From NCBI GenBank assembly GCA_002686265.1, contig NZBA01000050.1, positions 62,001-126,000 of the forward strand: a stretch of 64,000 nt of DNA, read 5' to 3'. The notes beneath the pieces are model-generated. The model saw only the letters and a program-made list of their open reading frames with translations. It was not told where the DNA came from and ran no database searches. Each line of letters opens with the position of its first letter. Positions within the stretch are counted from its first letter, which is position 1. Positions 1 to 9,919 of this stretch are shown piece after piece. The translations under genes and the position numbers were made by a program. This DNA comes from Planctomycetota bacterium (GTDB taxonomy: Bacteria > Planctomycetota > UBA1135 > GCA-002686595).

Positions 1-2
1 TC

Positions 3-1922
3 GCCCGAGCTCTGGGCTGGGATCCGACGCCGGTCGACATCGTGCAGGGGCGTATCCACTTCATCCGCACGGCGAACTCCCTCTCGCGCACCTCCTCGTG
101 CAACTCCTGCCACGTAGACGGCCACCTCGACGGACTGGCCTGGAATCTGGGCCTGTTCATGGATCCGGAGATCACGCCGCCGGAAGAGATGGCCTTCCCC
201 CTCGACGACAAGGGCCCGATGGTCACCCAGAGCGTGCGACGTTTGAAGGAGATCGGGCCCTACCACTGGCGCGGAGAGCGCAAGGAGCTGGCGGACTTCG
301 ACGTGGCCTTCCCCGGCTTGCTCGAGCGCCCGGGAGAGGACGGCCCGGAGGGCATTCGGCAGAACTTCCCCTACATCGCCCAGTACATGGAGACCCTCGC
401 GATCCCGCCCAACCCGCACCAGAGCCGTAACCGTCGGTACGTGGGGACGGAGAACCTGGGTGCGAACGTCTTCATGAACCGTGTGCTCTCCAACGGTGTG
501 GCCTGCGCGACCTGCCACGTTCTGCCCTTGGGGACCGCCGGCGAGATCGTCGAGCACGGCGGAGGCGGTTTGGCTCCGGCGACCGCCGTTCCCTCCCTGC
601 GCGGCGTGTCCGCCAAGGGAGCCGCGGCCTTCGACGTCGGCGGCGACTTCGGCACGCGCACGGAGCTGGGAGCCGGATGGGGCCATGGCGGTGTGTGGCC
701 GGACCTGGAGGCAGCCTTGGCCCACGGCGCCGGCGACCTGCGGTCTCTCGGCCTGACCCCGGACGAGCGGATCCAACTCGGTCACTTCCTGAAAGTCTTC
801 GACACGGGCTTGGCTCCGTCGACGGTCTTCCAGGGGACGGCCCACGCCGCCAACGCGGCTCCGTTCGCGGCGGTCGAGCTCGCCTACCTGCTCGGCGAGG
901 CCGAGGCGGGACACTGCGACGCGACGTTCTCCTACGGGCCGGTCCCCTGGGGAAACGGCGAGCGGCACATGATGGGCGTCTATCGGCCCGGGACGGGGTC
1001 CTTCCAACAGGCCTCGATCAGCCTGGACCGGATCCTGCCGGCTGAGTTGATCGCCCTGGCCGCCGGCGGCCAGCCGGTGACTTTTTACGGCCTGCCGCGT
1101 CTGATGGGCCGGCCGACGGCCATCGACCGCGATCTCGACCTCCTACTGGACTTGGACGAGAGCGCCTGGGGCACGGCCGAGGGCAACAACGACTGCGACG
1201 GCGACAAGCTGCCGGACGGGTACGAAGTCCTGTGGGGAACCGACCCGCTGGTCATCGACGCGAACCTGTGTCTGGACCAGACGCCACCGGAGCTCTTGGG
1301 TCCGGTGCGGATCATCTACACCACTACGAACGCGGTGAAGTTCGAGTACGAGACGGACGAGCCCACACGCGTGTTGATCTCCTATGACGACGGGCCTCCG
1401 GTCATGCGCGAGCCGCTCAAGCCCAAACAGGGCGTGGCCTTCTCGACGGTCATCAGCGAGCTGGAGCCCGACCGACACTACGTCTTCCATCTCGACATGG
1501 AGGATCCGAAAGGGAACCAGAGGGTAGTCGACTTCGACGTCAAGACCCGGCCGTTGGCGTTCGGTGCTCCGGTGCGCATCGAGAAGATCGACATGTTCGT
1601 CCTGCGCTCCGCAGCGGCCCGGATGTTGATGCGCGCCCGCGTTCAACTGGCGCGCGGGGAAGGACTGCCCGAAGAGGGGTACGTGCTCGAGGCCGTCCTT
1701 TACCATGACATCGGCGGCCAGTTGAAGCTGGTCTCCAGTGAGCTGCTGTCCTCGCCCTCGGGCGCCGACGGCTCTGCGCGCCTGCAGTTGGTCCTGCCAC
1801 CCGGCTTGGCGGTCGCCCCCGGGACCTTGGAACTGGTCGTGCGAGAGGTGCGCGTCCCGCCCGGGGCCGCACCGCACGTCCGCGGCGCGGACGAGGTGTT
1901 CACCGCAGCGGCACCGCTCTAG
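3..1922 (+). CDS. Multiheme (CxxCH) cytochrome c-type protein, 5' partial at window edge
   Basis: Frame is open to the window start (ARALGWDPTPVDIVQGRIHF...); two heme motifs CNSCH and CATCH; C-terminal DCDGDKLPDGYE-type Ca-binding segment and a beta-sandwich-like region. Confidence 0.75.
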   Translation, partial: ARALGWDPTPVDIVQGRIHFIRTANSLSRTSSCNSCHVDGHLDGLAWNLGLFMDPEITPPEEMAFPLDDKGPMVTQSVRRLKEIGPYHWRGERKELADFDVAFPGLLERPGEDGPEGIRQNFPYIAQYMETLAIPPNPHQSRNRRYVGTENLGANVFMNRVLSNGVACATCHVLPLGTAGEIVEHGGGGLAPATAVPSLRGVSAKGAAAFDVGGDFGTRTELGAGWGHGGVWPDLEAALAHGAGDLRSLGLTPDERIQLGHFLKVFDTGLAPSTVFQGTAHAANAAPFAAVELAYLLGEAEAGHCDATFSYGPVPWGNGERHMMGVYRPGTGSFQQASISLDRILPAELIALAAGGQPVTFYGLPRLMGRPTAIDRDLDLLLDLDESAWGTAEGNNDCDGDKLPDGYEVLWGTDPLVIDANLCLDQTPPELLGPVRIIYTTTNAVKFEYETDEPTRVLISYDDGPPVMREPLKPKQGVAFSTVISELEPDRHYVFHLDMEDPKGNQRVVDFDVKTRPLAFGAPVRIEKIDMFVLRSAAARMLMRARVQLARGEGLPEEGYVLEAVLYHDIGGQLKLVSSELLSSPSGADGSARLQLVLPPGLAVAPGTLELVVREVRVPPGAAPHVRGADEVFTAAAPL

Positions 1923-1968
1923 AGGGGCGAGTGAGTCGGCCTCCCGGAGGTCGTCCCGCCCCGCCCGC

Positions 1969-3288
1969 CTAGCGGACGCCGTAGCGCTCGAGGAGGTAGG
2001 CGCGCAGCTCGGCGCGCTCGAGAGTGACGCGCGCGGGCAGAGCTTCGTGGGGGGGAGCGCGCCTGGCGGCGAAGGAGCTCGCGACGAGGACGTACTCGAG
2101 GTTGTCGGTCACGAAGGAGTCCACCGTGCGCTCATTGACCAGCTCGGCGCCGATGGTGATCTGTGCGCTGCCGTCCTGGGCGTGGGTCTGGAACGCGACG
2201 CCCATGTCGATCCAGTAGAGCTGCTTGCGCCGGGGCCGGAGGCCGCCGAAGAGCCAGTGCTCGGCCATCAGGCCCTTCTTGGCGAAGGCGCGCGCCTCGG
2301 GGATGCGCTTGCGACAGTGGGCCCGGAGCCCCTCATCGGCGAGGGCGAGCTCGGCCAGAGCGGGCGTGGTGCAGCGGTGGCAGAAGGCGTCCAGGACGCG
2401 TTCGTAGCTGCGCTCTGCCAGCAGGGCGACGAGCTCGTCGCGGGTGAGGGGGAAGACCTTCCCTTGGGTCTTGCGCGCCCAGGTGCGAAGGTCGAAGTCC
2501 TCGGGAGCCGTGGCGGCCAGCCGCGCCAGGGCTGCCCTGGAGGCGTCCGCATGGCCGGCGCGGCGCTCGGTCACGCTGCGGGTCAACCACTCCCCGGCCG
2601 GGAGGGGGGTGCAGGGCTCCGCGGGCGTCGGGGGGTCGGCCTGGGGGTCACAGGCTCGGCCGGTGAGAGTGCCGGCCCAGCGGCGCAGGTCGAAGGAGCG
2701 GGGGGAGAGGGTGCTCAGGCGCGCGAGGGTCTCGCGCACGCCCTCGCCTCCCTCCAGCCAACGCCCGAGCAGCAGGCCGACGTCGACCTCCGCCCCCAGA
2801 GCAGCCTGGATCGCGGGCTCCACCTCGTCGGGGAAGCCGTGGTAGAGGATCGCGCCCTGGGGATCGAGCACGCAGGCGGTCGGGACCTGTGGGATACCCC
2901 ATGTGCGGTAGGTTCCCATCCCGGTGCTGCCCATGGGCACGCTGAGGGAGCGCTTGGTGATCAGGTCGCGAAGGACGTCCGCGCTGTCGTAGGAGATCAC
3001 CAAGACTTCGAGGCCGGCGTCGCGGTACTTCTCGTGCAGCACCTGCGCGAGGGGCTCCATCTTCATGCAGTCCTTCTTGCACGTTCCCCAGAACTCCAGC
3101 AGGACGACGCGGCCGCGCAGGTTCTCGAGGCTGGGGCGTGGCCGGTCGCCGTGGTTGAGCCAGGCATCGATCTCCAGGGCGGGGGCGGGCTTGCCCACCC
3201 AGCCGTTCTCCTGCGCCGGGGCGGGAGCCTGCACCAGGCTCAGGCCGCCGAACAGGCATACCAAGAGAGGGTGCATGGAGGAGAGCAT
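1969..3288 (-). CDS. Secreted thioredoxin-like/redoxin (TlpA-like) protein
   Basis: Signal peptide-like N-terminus; VGKPAPALEIDAWL...LRGRVVLLEFWGTCKKDCMKMEPL...GIPQVPTACVLDPQG is a TlpA/AhpC-TSA pattern. Confidence 0.75.
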   Translation of the reverse strand: MLSSMHPLLVCLFGGLSLVQAPAPAQENGWVGKPAPALEIDAWLNHGDRPRPSLENLRGRVVLLEFWGTCKKDCMKMEPLAQVLHEKYRDAGLEVLVISYDSADVLRDLITKRSLSVPMGSTGMGTYRTWGIPQVPTACVLDPQGAILYHGFPDEVEPAIQAALGAEVDVGLLLGRWLEGGEGVRETLARLSTLSPRSFDLRRWAGTLTGRACDPQADPPTPAEPCTPLPAGEWLTRSVTERRAGHADASRAALARLAATAPEDFDLRTWARKTQGKVFPLTRDELVALLAERSYERVLDAFCHRCTTPALAELALADEGLRAHCRKRIPEARAFAKKGLMAEHWLFGGLRPRRKQLYWIDMGVAFQTHAQDGSAQITIGAELVNERTVDSFVTDNLEYVLVASSFAARRAPPHEALPARVTLERAELRAYLLERYGVR

Positions 3289-3376
3289 CGAGTGGCAGCG
3301 GGGCCGGGCCTGAGCCGAGCCCCGATTTGGTCTCCCGCTAGTGTAGGACGGCCTTCTGGGAGCGGGAAGCGTGGGC

Positions 3377-3520
3377 TCACGGGCGCCGGTAGCGGAGCTT
3401 GCCGCCCACGAAGGTCATCTCGACGCGGGCCTCGCCGAGCTCCGCTTCGGAGCAGGTCAGGATGTCCCGCGACAACACGACGATGGCGCACAGCTTGCCG
3501 AGGGCGAGCGAACCCTCCTC
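3377..3520 (-). pseudogene. C-terminal remnant of an amidohydrolase
   Basis: Minus frame reads EEAEEGSLALGKLCAIVVLSRDILTCSEAELGEARVEMTFVGGKLRYRRP*, typical of the C-terminus of amidohydrolase-family proteins. No matching upstream domain; an in-frame stop lies about 35 nt upstream. Confidence 0.6.
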
Positions 3521-4020
3521 CGCCTCCTCATTCCGACAAGGATGCGCCTACTCGCTTCAGCACTCGCTCTCGAGGCACAGGGAACCAAGGAGACGGTGCA
3601 GGGAAGCTGCTCCATCGAGCGCTTCGCCGCCGATTCTCGGCTTCCGGTCCGCGTCGCCCTCGTCCACGGCAGGTGCGCCGTGCGCTGAAGCGAGTGCCAG
3701 CCGGGTGAGTCCGGGCTCCACCTGCAGCTCCGGCGCGGATGGCCTCGACCTGCCAGGCGGGCTGCGCCTGGAGCTCGCATCCGCCCCGGGGGGGCGAGGC
3801 ACTTCCGGCTCGGCCAGGGCATTCGGTTGCGGCTTCCCGGTTTCGCGGTGAGGGCGCGGGGAGGTGTCTCCAACCGCGGGCTTCGCATCACCTTTCCGTT
3901 GGGCGCCGGCCGGGAGGCCGCCGAAAGCCGTCGCTTACGCCCTCCGATCTGAGGGCGCGAGGGGGTAGCGGGCTAGAATGGCCGAGGCTTCGCGGCGCGA
4001 GGCGGAGCCCAACCGAAACG

Positions 4021-6726
4021 ATGGCAGCCCCCGAGCAAGGCGAGCAGGAGTTCTGGGACGAGGGGCTCTTCTCTCGTTTCCTCGATCGTCTGGGCCCCGA
4101 CGATCTGGGTCCCGGCGAACTCGAGCCGGTGTGCGGTGCGTCGCCGGAGCGGCCCACGGGGGACCGCGAGGCGGCGACGCCGCCCTCGGCCCAGCTCATG
4201 GAGCGTCTCGGTGACCAGCGCACGGTCGCGGCGCGCTACCGCGTCCTCGAGCACGTCGCCTCGGGTGGGATGGGCGCGATCTACAAGGTCTGGGACGAGG
4301 ATCTGCGGCGCACCCTGGCGATGAAGGTCGCGTTGGTGAGTGAGCCCGCTCGGATCCCAGGCGGGCGGGCAGCGGACAGCCAGTCTCTCGGGCGCTTCCT
4401 CGAGGAGGCGCAGGTCACCAGCCAACTCGACCACCCTGGCATCGTGCCGGTGCACGAGCTCGGCCGAGACGAGCAGGGTCGTGTGTTCTTCACCATGCGC
4501 CTGGTGCGCGGGAGCGACCTGAGCGAGGTCTTCTCCCTGGTCGCCGGGGAGCGCGAGGGCTGGACGCGCACCCGCGCCCTGGGGGTGTTGCTGCGTGTCT
4601 GCGAGGCGGTGAGCTACGCCCACACCAAAGGTGTCGTGCACCGGGACCTGAAGCCCTCGAACATCATGGTCGGTCGTTTCGGCGCCGTGTACGTGATGGA
4701 CTGGGGGCTGGCGAGGGTCAAGGGGCGTGAGGACCGGCGCGACCTGAGACCGGCGGGCGCGGTGCAGCACACCAGTCTCGTGCGCAGCGTGCGCGCCCAG
4801 GAGCGGGACCTCGATCCGAATGCCCCGCTGGTGACCATGGACGGCTCGGTCGTCGGCACGCCGGTCTACATGCCGCCCGAGCAGGCGCGGGGGAATCTCG
4901 AGGCGGTCGGCGAGCGCTCCGACGTCTACAGTCTGGGCGCGATCCTCTACCACCTCCTCGCGGGCGAGATGCCCTACCTGCCGCCGGGCGCGAAGGCCTC
5001 GGCGCACACGGTCCTGCACTGGGTGATCAGCGGCCCGCCCAAGCCCCTCGGGGAGGTCGCTCAAGGCATCCCGCCGGAGCTGGTGGCGATCTGCGAGAAG
5101 GCCATGGCGCGTGACGGCGCGCGGCGCTACGCGAGCGTGACCGAGCTTGGCGACGACCTGAGGGCCTACCTCGAGGGGCGCGTCGTGGCGGCCCACCAGA
5201 CCGGTGCGGCGGCCGAGCTGCGCAAGTGGATGCAGCGCAATCGCACCGCCGCCGCCGCCTCCGCCGGCCTGGTTCTGGCCCTGACCGTGGGCGTGGTGCT
5301 GACCGCATCCCTGTGGGCGGGCAAGACGCGCTCGGAGGCGGAGCTCCTGCGGGCGCGGCCGGCGGTGGACCTGAACGTCTTGGAGCGCTTGGAGCGGGAG
5401 GCCGACTCCCTGTGGCCGCTCGACGCCGCTCTGTCCGTCCCCATGCGGGACTGGCTGCAGCGCGCGAGCGACCTCGGAGGTCGTGCGGCCGGACACCGCG
5501 AGGCCCTGGCGCGCTCGCAGGCGCGCGGCGAGCGCGCAACCCTCTCCGAGGACGGAAGACGCCGCCGAGACCTGTTGGAGGTCGTGCTCGAACGCCTGGA
5601 GGGCTTCCTGGACGAGGACACGGGCCCCGTGAACGGCGTCTCGCCGGCCTTCGGCCTGGGGGTCGCTCGGCGCCTGGAGCTCGCCGAGCGCTTGGAGCAG
5701 GAGACCGTCAGTGGCGAGGTCGCCGCGCGCGCCTGGGCCGCCGCGCGCACCTCCATCGCCGACACCGCGGAATGCCCGCTGTACGGCGGTCTCGCGCTCG
5801 AACCCCAGCTCGGCCTCGTCCCCCTCGGACGCGACCCCCGGAGCACGCTCTGGGAGTTCCTCCACCCCGTGTCCGGGGCGGCACCCGAACGCGACGAGGC
5901 GAGCGAACGCTGGATCGTCGGCGCCGACACCGGACTCGTCTTCGTGCTCATCCCCGGCGGGAGTTTCACCATGGGGTCCCAGTTCGACGACCCCGAGGGG
6001 CCAGCCTTTGAGCCTCGCACGGTGCACGAGATCTTCGCCGCCAAGGAGCGGCCGCCGCGCGCCTTCGACGTCGCACCCTTCTTCCTCTCGAAGTACGAGA
6101 TGTCCCAGGGACAGTGGCTGCGCCTCGAGGGACGCAATCCCAGCCTCCACTCTCCGGGCACTCTGCGCGGGAGAGTCCGTCACGACCTGAGCCATCCCGT
6201 CGAGCAAGTGAGCTGGGACGATGCCTCGCGCGCCCTCACCCGTCTCGGCCTGCGCCTGCCGACCGAAGTGCAGTGGGAGTACGCCTGCCGCGGGGGCGTC
6301 GGGGGCACCTGGTGGACCGGCGCCGATCCCCTGGACCTGGCGGGCGCCGCCAACCTGGCCGACCAGACCGCTCTCGCCGCCGGCGCCGATGACGGGGTCC
6401 GCGGAGAGCGCGCACCCTTCGCCGACGGCTACGTCGCGCACGCTCCGGTCGATGCACTCGCTCCCAATCCGTTCGGGCTGCACAGCACCCACGGCAACGT
6501 GTACGAGTGGTGTGCCTGTCCCTGGGTGGGAGACTACGACACCCCCTCGGACGGCTGGGAGCCGGGAGACGGCGCGCGCAGGGGCGTCGGTGACGGCCGC
6601 CGGGTCGTGCGCGGCGGGTGCTTCTACTCGGACCTGGTCCACGCCCGATCGGCGTTCCGCATCGCTCAGGAACCCGACATGCGGGCGTCGGTCGTCGGCC
6701 TGCGCCCGGCGCGGGCGATCGACTAG
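4021..6726 (+). CDS. Ser/Thr protein kinase with C-terminal formylglycine-generating-enzyme (FGE-sulfatase/SUMF1) domain
   Basis: Kinase motifs GGMGAIYKVWDEDLRRTLAMKV, HRDLKPSNIMVG, DWGLA, GTPVYMPPEQ; TM segment AAASAGLVLALTVGVVLTASLW; C-terminal GGSFTMGSQ...RLPTEVQWEYACRGG...GNVYEWCA...RVVRGGCFY. ATG at 4021 preferred over the 3739 ORF start. Confidence 0.9.
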   Translation: MAAPEQGEQEFWDEGLFSRFLDRLGPDDLGPGELEPVCGASPERPTGDREAATPPSAQLMERLGDQRTVAARYRVLEHVASGGMGAIYKVWDEDLRRTLAMKVALVSEPARIPGGRAADSQSLGRFLEEAQVTSQLDHPGIVPVHELGRDEQGRVFFTMRLVRGSDLSEVFSLVAGEREGWTRTRALGVLLRVCEAVSYAHTKGVVHRDLKPSNIMVGRFGAVYVMDWGLARVKGREDRRDLRPAGAVQHTSLVRSVRAQERDLDPNAPLVTMDGSVVGTPVYMPPEQARGNLEAVGERSDVYSLGAILYHLLAGEMPYLPPGAKASAHTVLHWVISGPPKPLGEVAQGIPPELVAICEKAMARDGARRYASVTELGDDLRAYLEGRVVAAHQTGAAAELRKWMQRNRTAAAASAGLVLALTVGVVLTASLWAGKTRSEAELLRARPAVDLNVLERLEREADSLWPLDAALSVPMRDWLQRASDLGGRAAGHREALARSQARGERATLSEDGRRRRDLLEVVLERLEGFLDEDTGPVNGVSPAFGLGVARRLELAERLEQETVSGEVAARAWAAARTSIADTAECPLYGGLALEPQLGLVPLGRDPRSTLWEFLHPVSGAAPERDEASERWIVGADTGLVFVLIPGGSFTMGSQFDDPEGPAFEPRTVHEIFAAKERPPRAFDVAPFFLSKYEMSQGQWLRLEGRNPSLHSPGTLRGRVRHDLSHPVEQVSWDDASRALTRLGLRLPTEVQWEYACRGGVGGTWWTGADPLDLAGAANLADQTALAAGADDGVRGERAPFADGYVAHAPVDALAPNPFGLHSTHGNVYEWCACPWVGDYDTPSDGWEPGDGARRGVGDGRRVVRGGCFYSDLVHARSAFRIAQEPDMRASVVGLRPARAID

Positions 6727-6845
6727 GTCGCGGATTCGACCGCTTTCCTGGCGGCCGACAGCCCTGGTTGCCGTCATGCATGACGAGACGGTGGGTTGAC
6801 AGGTGGCGGGTTCCCTCGACACTGGAGAAGGAGGGTTTGGCGCAG

Positions 6846-8894
6846 ATGAACGGGACAGCGAGGTTTACGATCCGGGGAGCCACGTGGGCGGCCCTGCTGG
6901 CCGCCGCGGCGACCGGGGCTCCCCAGGGCCAGCCCGTGATCTTGCACGCCGGCGATGACGGCTTGCAGACACCGCCTCCGGAGCCGTTCCTGCAGGTGGC
7001 GACCTCCATCGACTTCAGCGGCGTCCCGATCGCCCAGGGGACGATCGGCGGCACGTCGGATCCCTTCAGCGGCAGGATCGCCTTCGAGGGCGCGCCCCTC
7101 GCCACGAGTCCGCCCGGCGCTCTGGGCACGATCGACACGATCATCCGCCGCTTGGCCGACACCGTGCCCCTCGACGTCAACGCAGTGGACACGATTCCGG
7201 TGGAGGTGGTCGCCCTGAGCCTGCGCTCGTCCGTTCCCGCCGTCTTCAGCTTCAACGGAGGCCAGACGCTCGAAGCGTTCGACGTCGAGCTCAGCTTGGC
7301 GCCCGGGGTCTCCCAGCCCCCAGGGGCGATGACCATCGTGCGGAGCGGGAGCGACGGCGGGACGTTCCACTATGACATCGGCGTTCGCGTGGTCCTGCGG
7401 TTCTTCGACCAGGGCAACCTCGTGGGCGGGCCCTACGATCCCGGGGGGGCGATCCAGCTCGTCTCGGACGCCTCTTCCTGGACACTCAAGTTCGGGCCAG
7501 GCGGGTTCGATCCGCAGGCCTTCGGCATCGATCCGCTGCCGTCGGGGGTCGGCGTGGACGGAGACGGGGACGCCCTGTTCGAGCTCACGACCATCGGAGA
7601 GTCGGAGCTGCAGGTCGGCATGACCGGCGGCTGCGCGCCGGGTTTTCTGCCGACGCCGCCGACGCTCTTCGGGCAGACGGGGACGCCCCTCCGCTCGATC
7701 CATATCCCGCCCGGTGACTCTGATGGTGACGGTTGGCCGGACGTGAGCGACAACTGTCCCCTGGATCCGAACCCGCGTCAGGAGGACAGCGACGGCGACG
7801 GGATCGGCGACGCCTGTGACCTCTTCGTCGACAAGGGCCGCCTCAACGAGATCTACTCCGCCACGGCGGACGACACCCGGGAGTTCATCGAGCTGACCGG
7901 CACGCCCGGGGCCTCCCTGGCAAACTCGATGGTCCTGATCGTGGAAGGCGACAAGAGCGAGTCTCCTGGCGTTTTGGACGCCGCCATCGATCTGAGCCTC
8001 GGGAGCATCCCCGCCAGCGGGCTCTTCGTCCTCGGTGACGCCGCCGTTCCAGGGGTCGATCTCGTCGTCGGGGGTTTCGACTTGGAGCCGGGTAGCCAGA
8101 CGGTGTACCTCGTGAAGGACGCTTCGGTGAACCAGCTCCTGGGGCTGGTGGGCACTCAGCTCGACGGGGACGACGACCGCAGGACCTCGATTCCCTGCCT
8201 GGCGACGATCCTGAACGTCGTGGGCCTCAACGACGGCGGCCTTCTCGACCGCCTCTACGACGGCGCCCTCCTGACGGCCCTCGGTCCCGCGGCGGGTCAG
8301 CCGCCGGCGGGTGTCTTCCGCGGCCTGGGCGACGGGGCGACCGCTGCGCCGTGGAGCGCCACGGACTTCCTCGACGCCCAGCCGGGCGTGGACGACACCC
8401 CCGGTGGGCAGAACGTCCCCGAGGGCCCCGCGCCGGCGACGGCGTCCTGCTTCGGCGACGGAGGCGGGACCGTCTGTCCCTGCCAGAACAACGGCGGGGC
8501 GGGCGAGGGCTGCGCCAACAGTAGCGGGGCCGGCGCACGCATCGAGGGCTTCGGCCACCCGAGCGTCGGCGCCGACAGCCTGGTGCTGGCCGTGGCCGGC
8601 GCCATCGCCCAGCAGCCCGGCTTGTTCTTCGTCGGTGACACGACCTTGGCCGGGGGAGCGGGGGTCACCTTCGGCGACGGCCTGCGCTGCTGTGGCGGGA
8701 GCGTCCTGCGCCTGCAGGTGACCTTCCCCGATGGGGCGGGATCCACGGCCAGCAACCTCCCGATCGCGGGGGCGACAGGCGTTCAGGCCGGAGACAAGCG
8801 CTGCTACCAGTACTGGTACCGCAACCCCAACGGATCGCCCTGCGGCGCCGGCTTCAACCTGACCAACGCCCTCGAGGTGATCTGGCAACCCTAA
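6846..8894 (+). CDS. Secreted protein with thrombospondin type-3-like Ca-binding repeats, lamin-tail-like region and Cys-rich C-terminal module
   Basis: Signal peptide; DSDGDGWPDVSDNCPLDPNPRQEDSDGDGIGDACD; KGRLNEIYSATADDTREFIELTG (LTD-like); C-terminus CFGDGGGTVCPCQNNGGAGEGCANSSGAGARIEGFGHPSV...GDGLRCCGGSVLRLQ...YQYWYRNPNG. Confidence 0.8.
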   Translation: MNGTARFTIRGATWAALLAAAATGAPQGQPVILHAGDDGLQTPPPEPFLQVATSIDFSGVPIAQGTIGGTSDPFSGRIAFEGAPLATSPPGALGTIDTIIRRLADTVPLDVNAVDTIPVEVVALSLRSSVPAVFSFNGGQTLEAFDVELSLAPGVSQPPGAMTIVRSGSDGGTFHYDIGVRVVLRFFDQGNLVGGPYDPGGAIQLVSDASSWTLKFGPGGFDPQAFGIDPLPSGVGVDGDGDALFELTTIGESELQVGMTGGCAPGFLPTPPTLFGQTGTPLRSIHIPPGDSDGDGWPDVSDNCPLDPNPRQEDSDGDGIGDACDLFVDKGRLNEIYSATADDTREFIELTGTPGASLANSMVLIVEGDKSESPGVLDAAIDLSLGSIPASGLFVLGDAAVPGVDLVVGGFDLEPGSQTVYLVKDASVNQLLGLVGTQLDGDDDRRTSIPCLATILNVVGLNDGGLLDRLYDGALLTALGPAAGQPPAGVFRGLGDGATAAPWSATDFLDAQPGVDDTPGGQNVPEGPAPATASCFGDGGGTVCPCQNNGGAGEGCANSSGAGARIEGFGHPSVGADSLVLAVAGAIAQQPGLFFVGDTTLAGGAGVTFGDGLRCCGGSVLRLQVTFPDGAGSTASNLPIAGATGVQAGDKRCYQYWYRNPNGSPCGAGFNLTNALEVIWQP

Positions 8895-8928
8895 CCTCCA
8901 CGCGCGTCGATCGACTATCCTCTCGGGC

Positions 8929-9882
8929 GTGTGGAACGGTAGCGGTACGGCGGTCGGCGCGCGCCTCGCGGGCCTGATCGGCTGGTCGCTCGCGGGCTGT
9001 GTCTCAGCAGGGGAGATTGCGGTGAGTACGATCGAAGAGCGCGTCGTCCACGGGACGTGCGAGAACGCCGGAGTGCAGCTTCACTACGCATCTCTGGGCG
9101 AGGGACCGTTGGTCGTCATGCTGCACGGCTTCCCGGACTGGTGGTACACGTGGCGGCACCAGATGGAGGCTTTGGCGACGAACCACCGGGTCGTGGCCCT
9201 CGACATGCGCGGCTACAACCGCTCCGACAGTCCAGCCGGCGTCGAGAACTACACGATCGAGGTCCTCACCGGCGACGTCGTGGCCTTGCTGGAGGAGTGC
9301 GGGAGCGAGAGCGCCGTGATCGTCGGGCACGACTGGGGCGGCGCGGTGGCCTGGAGCTTCGCCATCCAACACCCCGAGCGGACCGCGGGCCTGATCGTGT
9401 GCAACATGCCGCACCCCGGCTGCCTTCAGCGCGAGCTGACTCGCTCCGATTCCGGGCAATTCGAGGCCGGGCAGTACGCCCGGGACTTCCAGGTCGAGGG
9501 TGCTCACGAGTCCCTGACTGCCGAGAGCCTGGCGAGTTGGGTGAGCGACCCCGCGGCGCGCGCGCTGACCATCGAGGCCTTCGCCCGCTCGGACTTCAAG
9601 GCCATGCTGCACTACTACGAGGCCAACTACCCGCGCCCCGGAGAGAGGGCGACCTTCCCCGCCGATCCGAGCCAACTGCCGCCCGCGGCCCGGGTAGCCG
9701 CCTCGGTGCTGATGATCTTCGGCCTCGACGACCGCGCCCTCCTGCCCACGGCCCTCAACGACACCTGGCGCTGGTTGGCGGGCGATCTGACTCTGGTGAC
9801 GATCCCCGGGGCGGGCCACTTCGTGCAGCAGGACGCCGCCGAGCTGGTCACACGCTCGATGGTCTCCTGGCTGGCGCGCTGA
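8929..9882 (+). CDS. Alpha/beta hydrolase (epoxide hydrolase-like)
   Basis: LVVMLHGFPDWWYTWRHQM, VALDMRGYNRSD, VIVGHDWGGAVAWSFA nucleophile elbow, terminal GAGHFVQQD. GTG start. Confidence 0.9.
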   Translation: MWNGSGTAVGARLAGLIGWSLAGCVSAGEIAVSTIEERVVHGTCENAGVQLHYASLGEGPLVVMLHGFPDWWYTWRHQMEALATNHRVVALDMRGYNRSDSPAGVENYTIEVLTGDVVALLEECGSESAVIVGHDWGGAVAWSFAIQHPERTAGLIVCNMPHPGCLQRELTRSDSGQFEAGQYARDFQVEGAHESLTAESLASWVSDPAARALTIEAFARSDFKAMLHYYEANYPRPGERATFPADPSQLPPAARVAASVLMIFGLDDRALLPTALNDTWRWLAGDLTLVTIPGAGHFVQQDAAELVTRSMVSWLAR

Positions 9883-9919
9883 CCGCGGGCTTCCACGGCC
9901 TTCCGGCTCGACGGGTGCT

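Noticed and set aside
3973-6822. 949 aa minus-strand ORF
   Set aside because: Mirror ORF antisense to the well-supported kinase-FGE gene; composition is typical of high-GC shadow frames with no recognisable domain.
6774-8888. 704 aa minus-strand ORF
   Set aside because: Antisense shadow of the secreted Cys-rich-module protein; no motifs.
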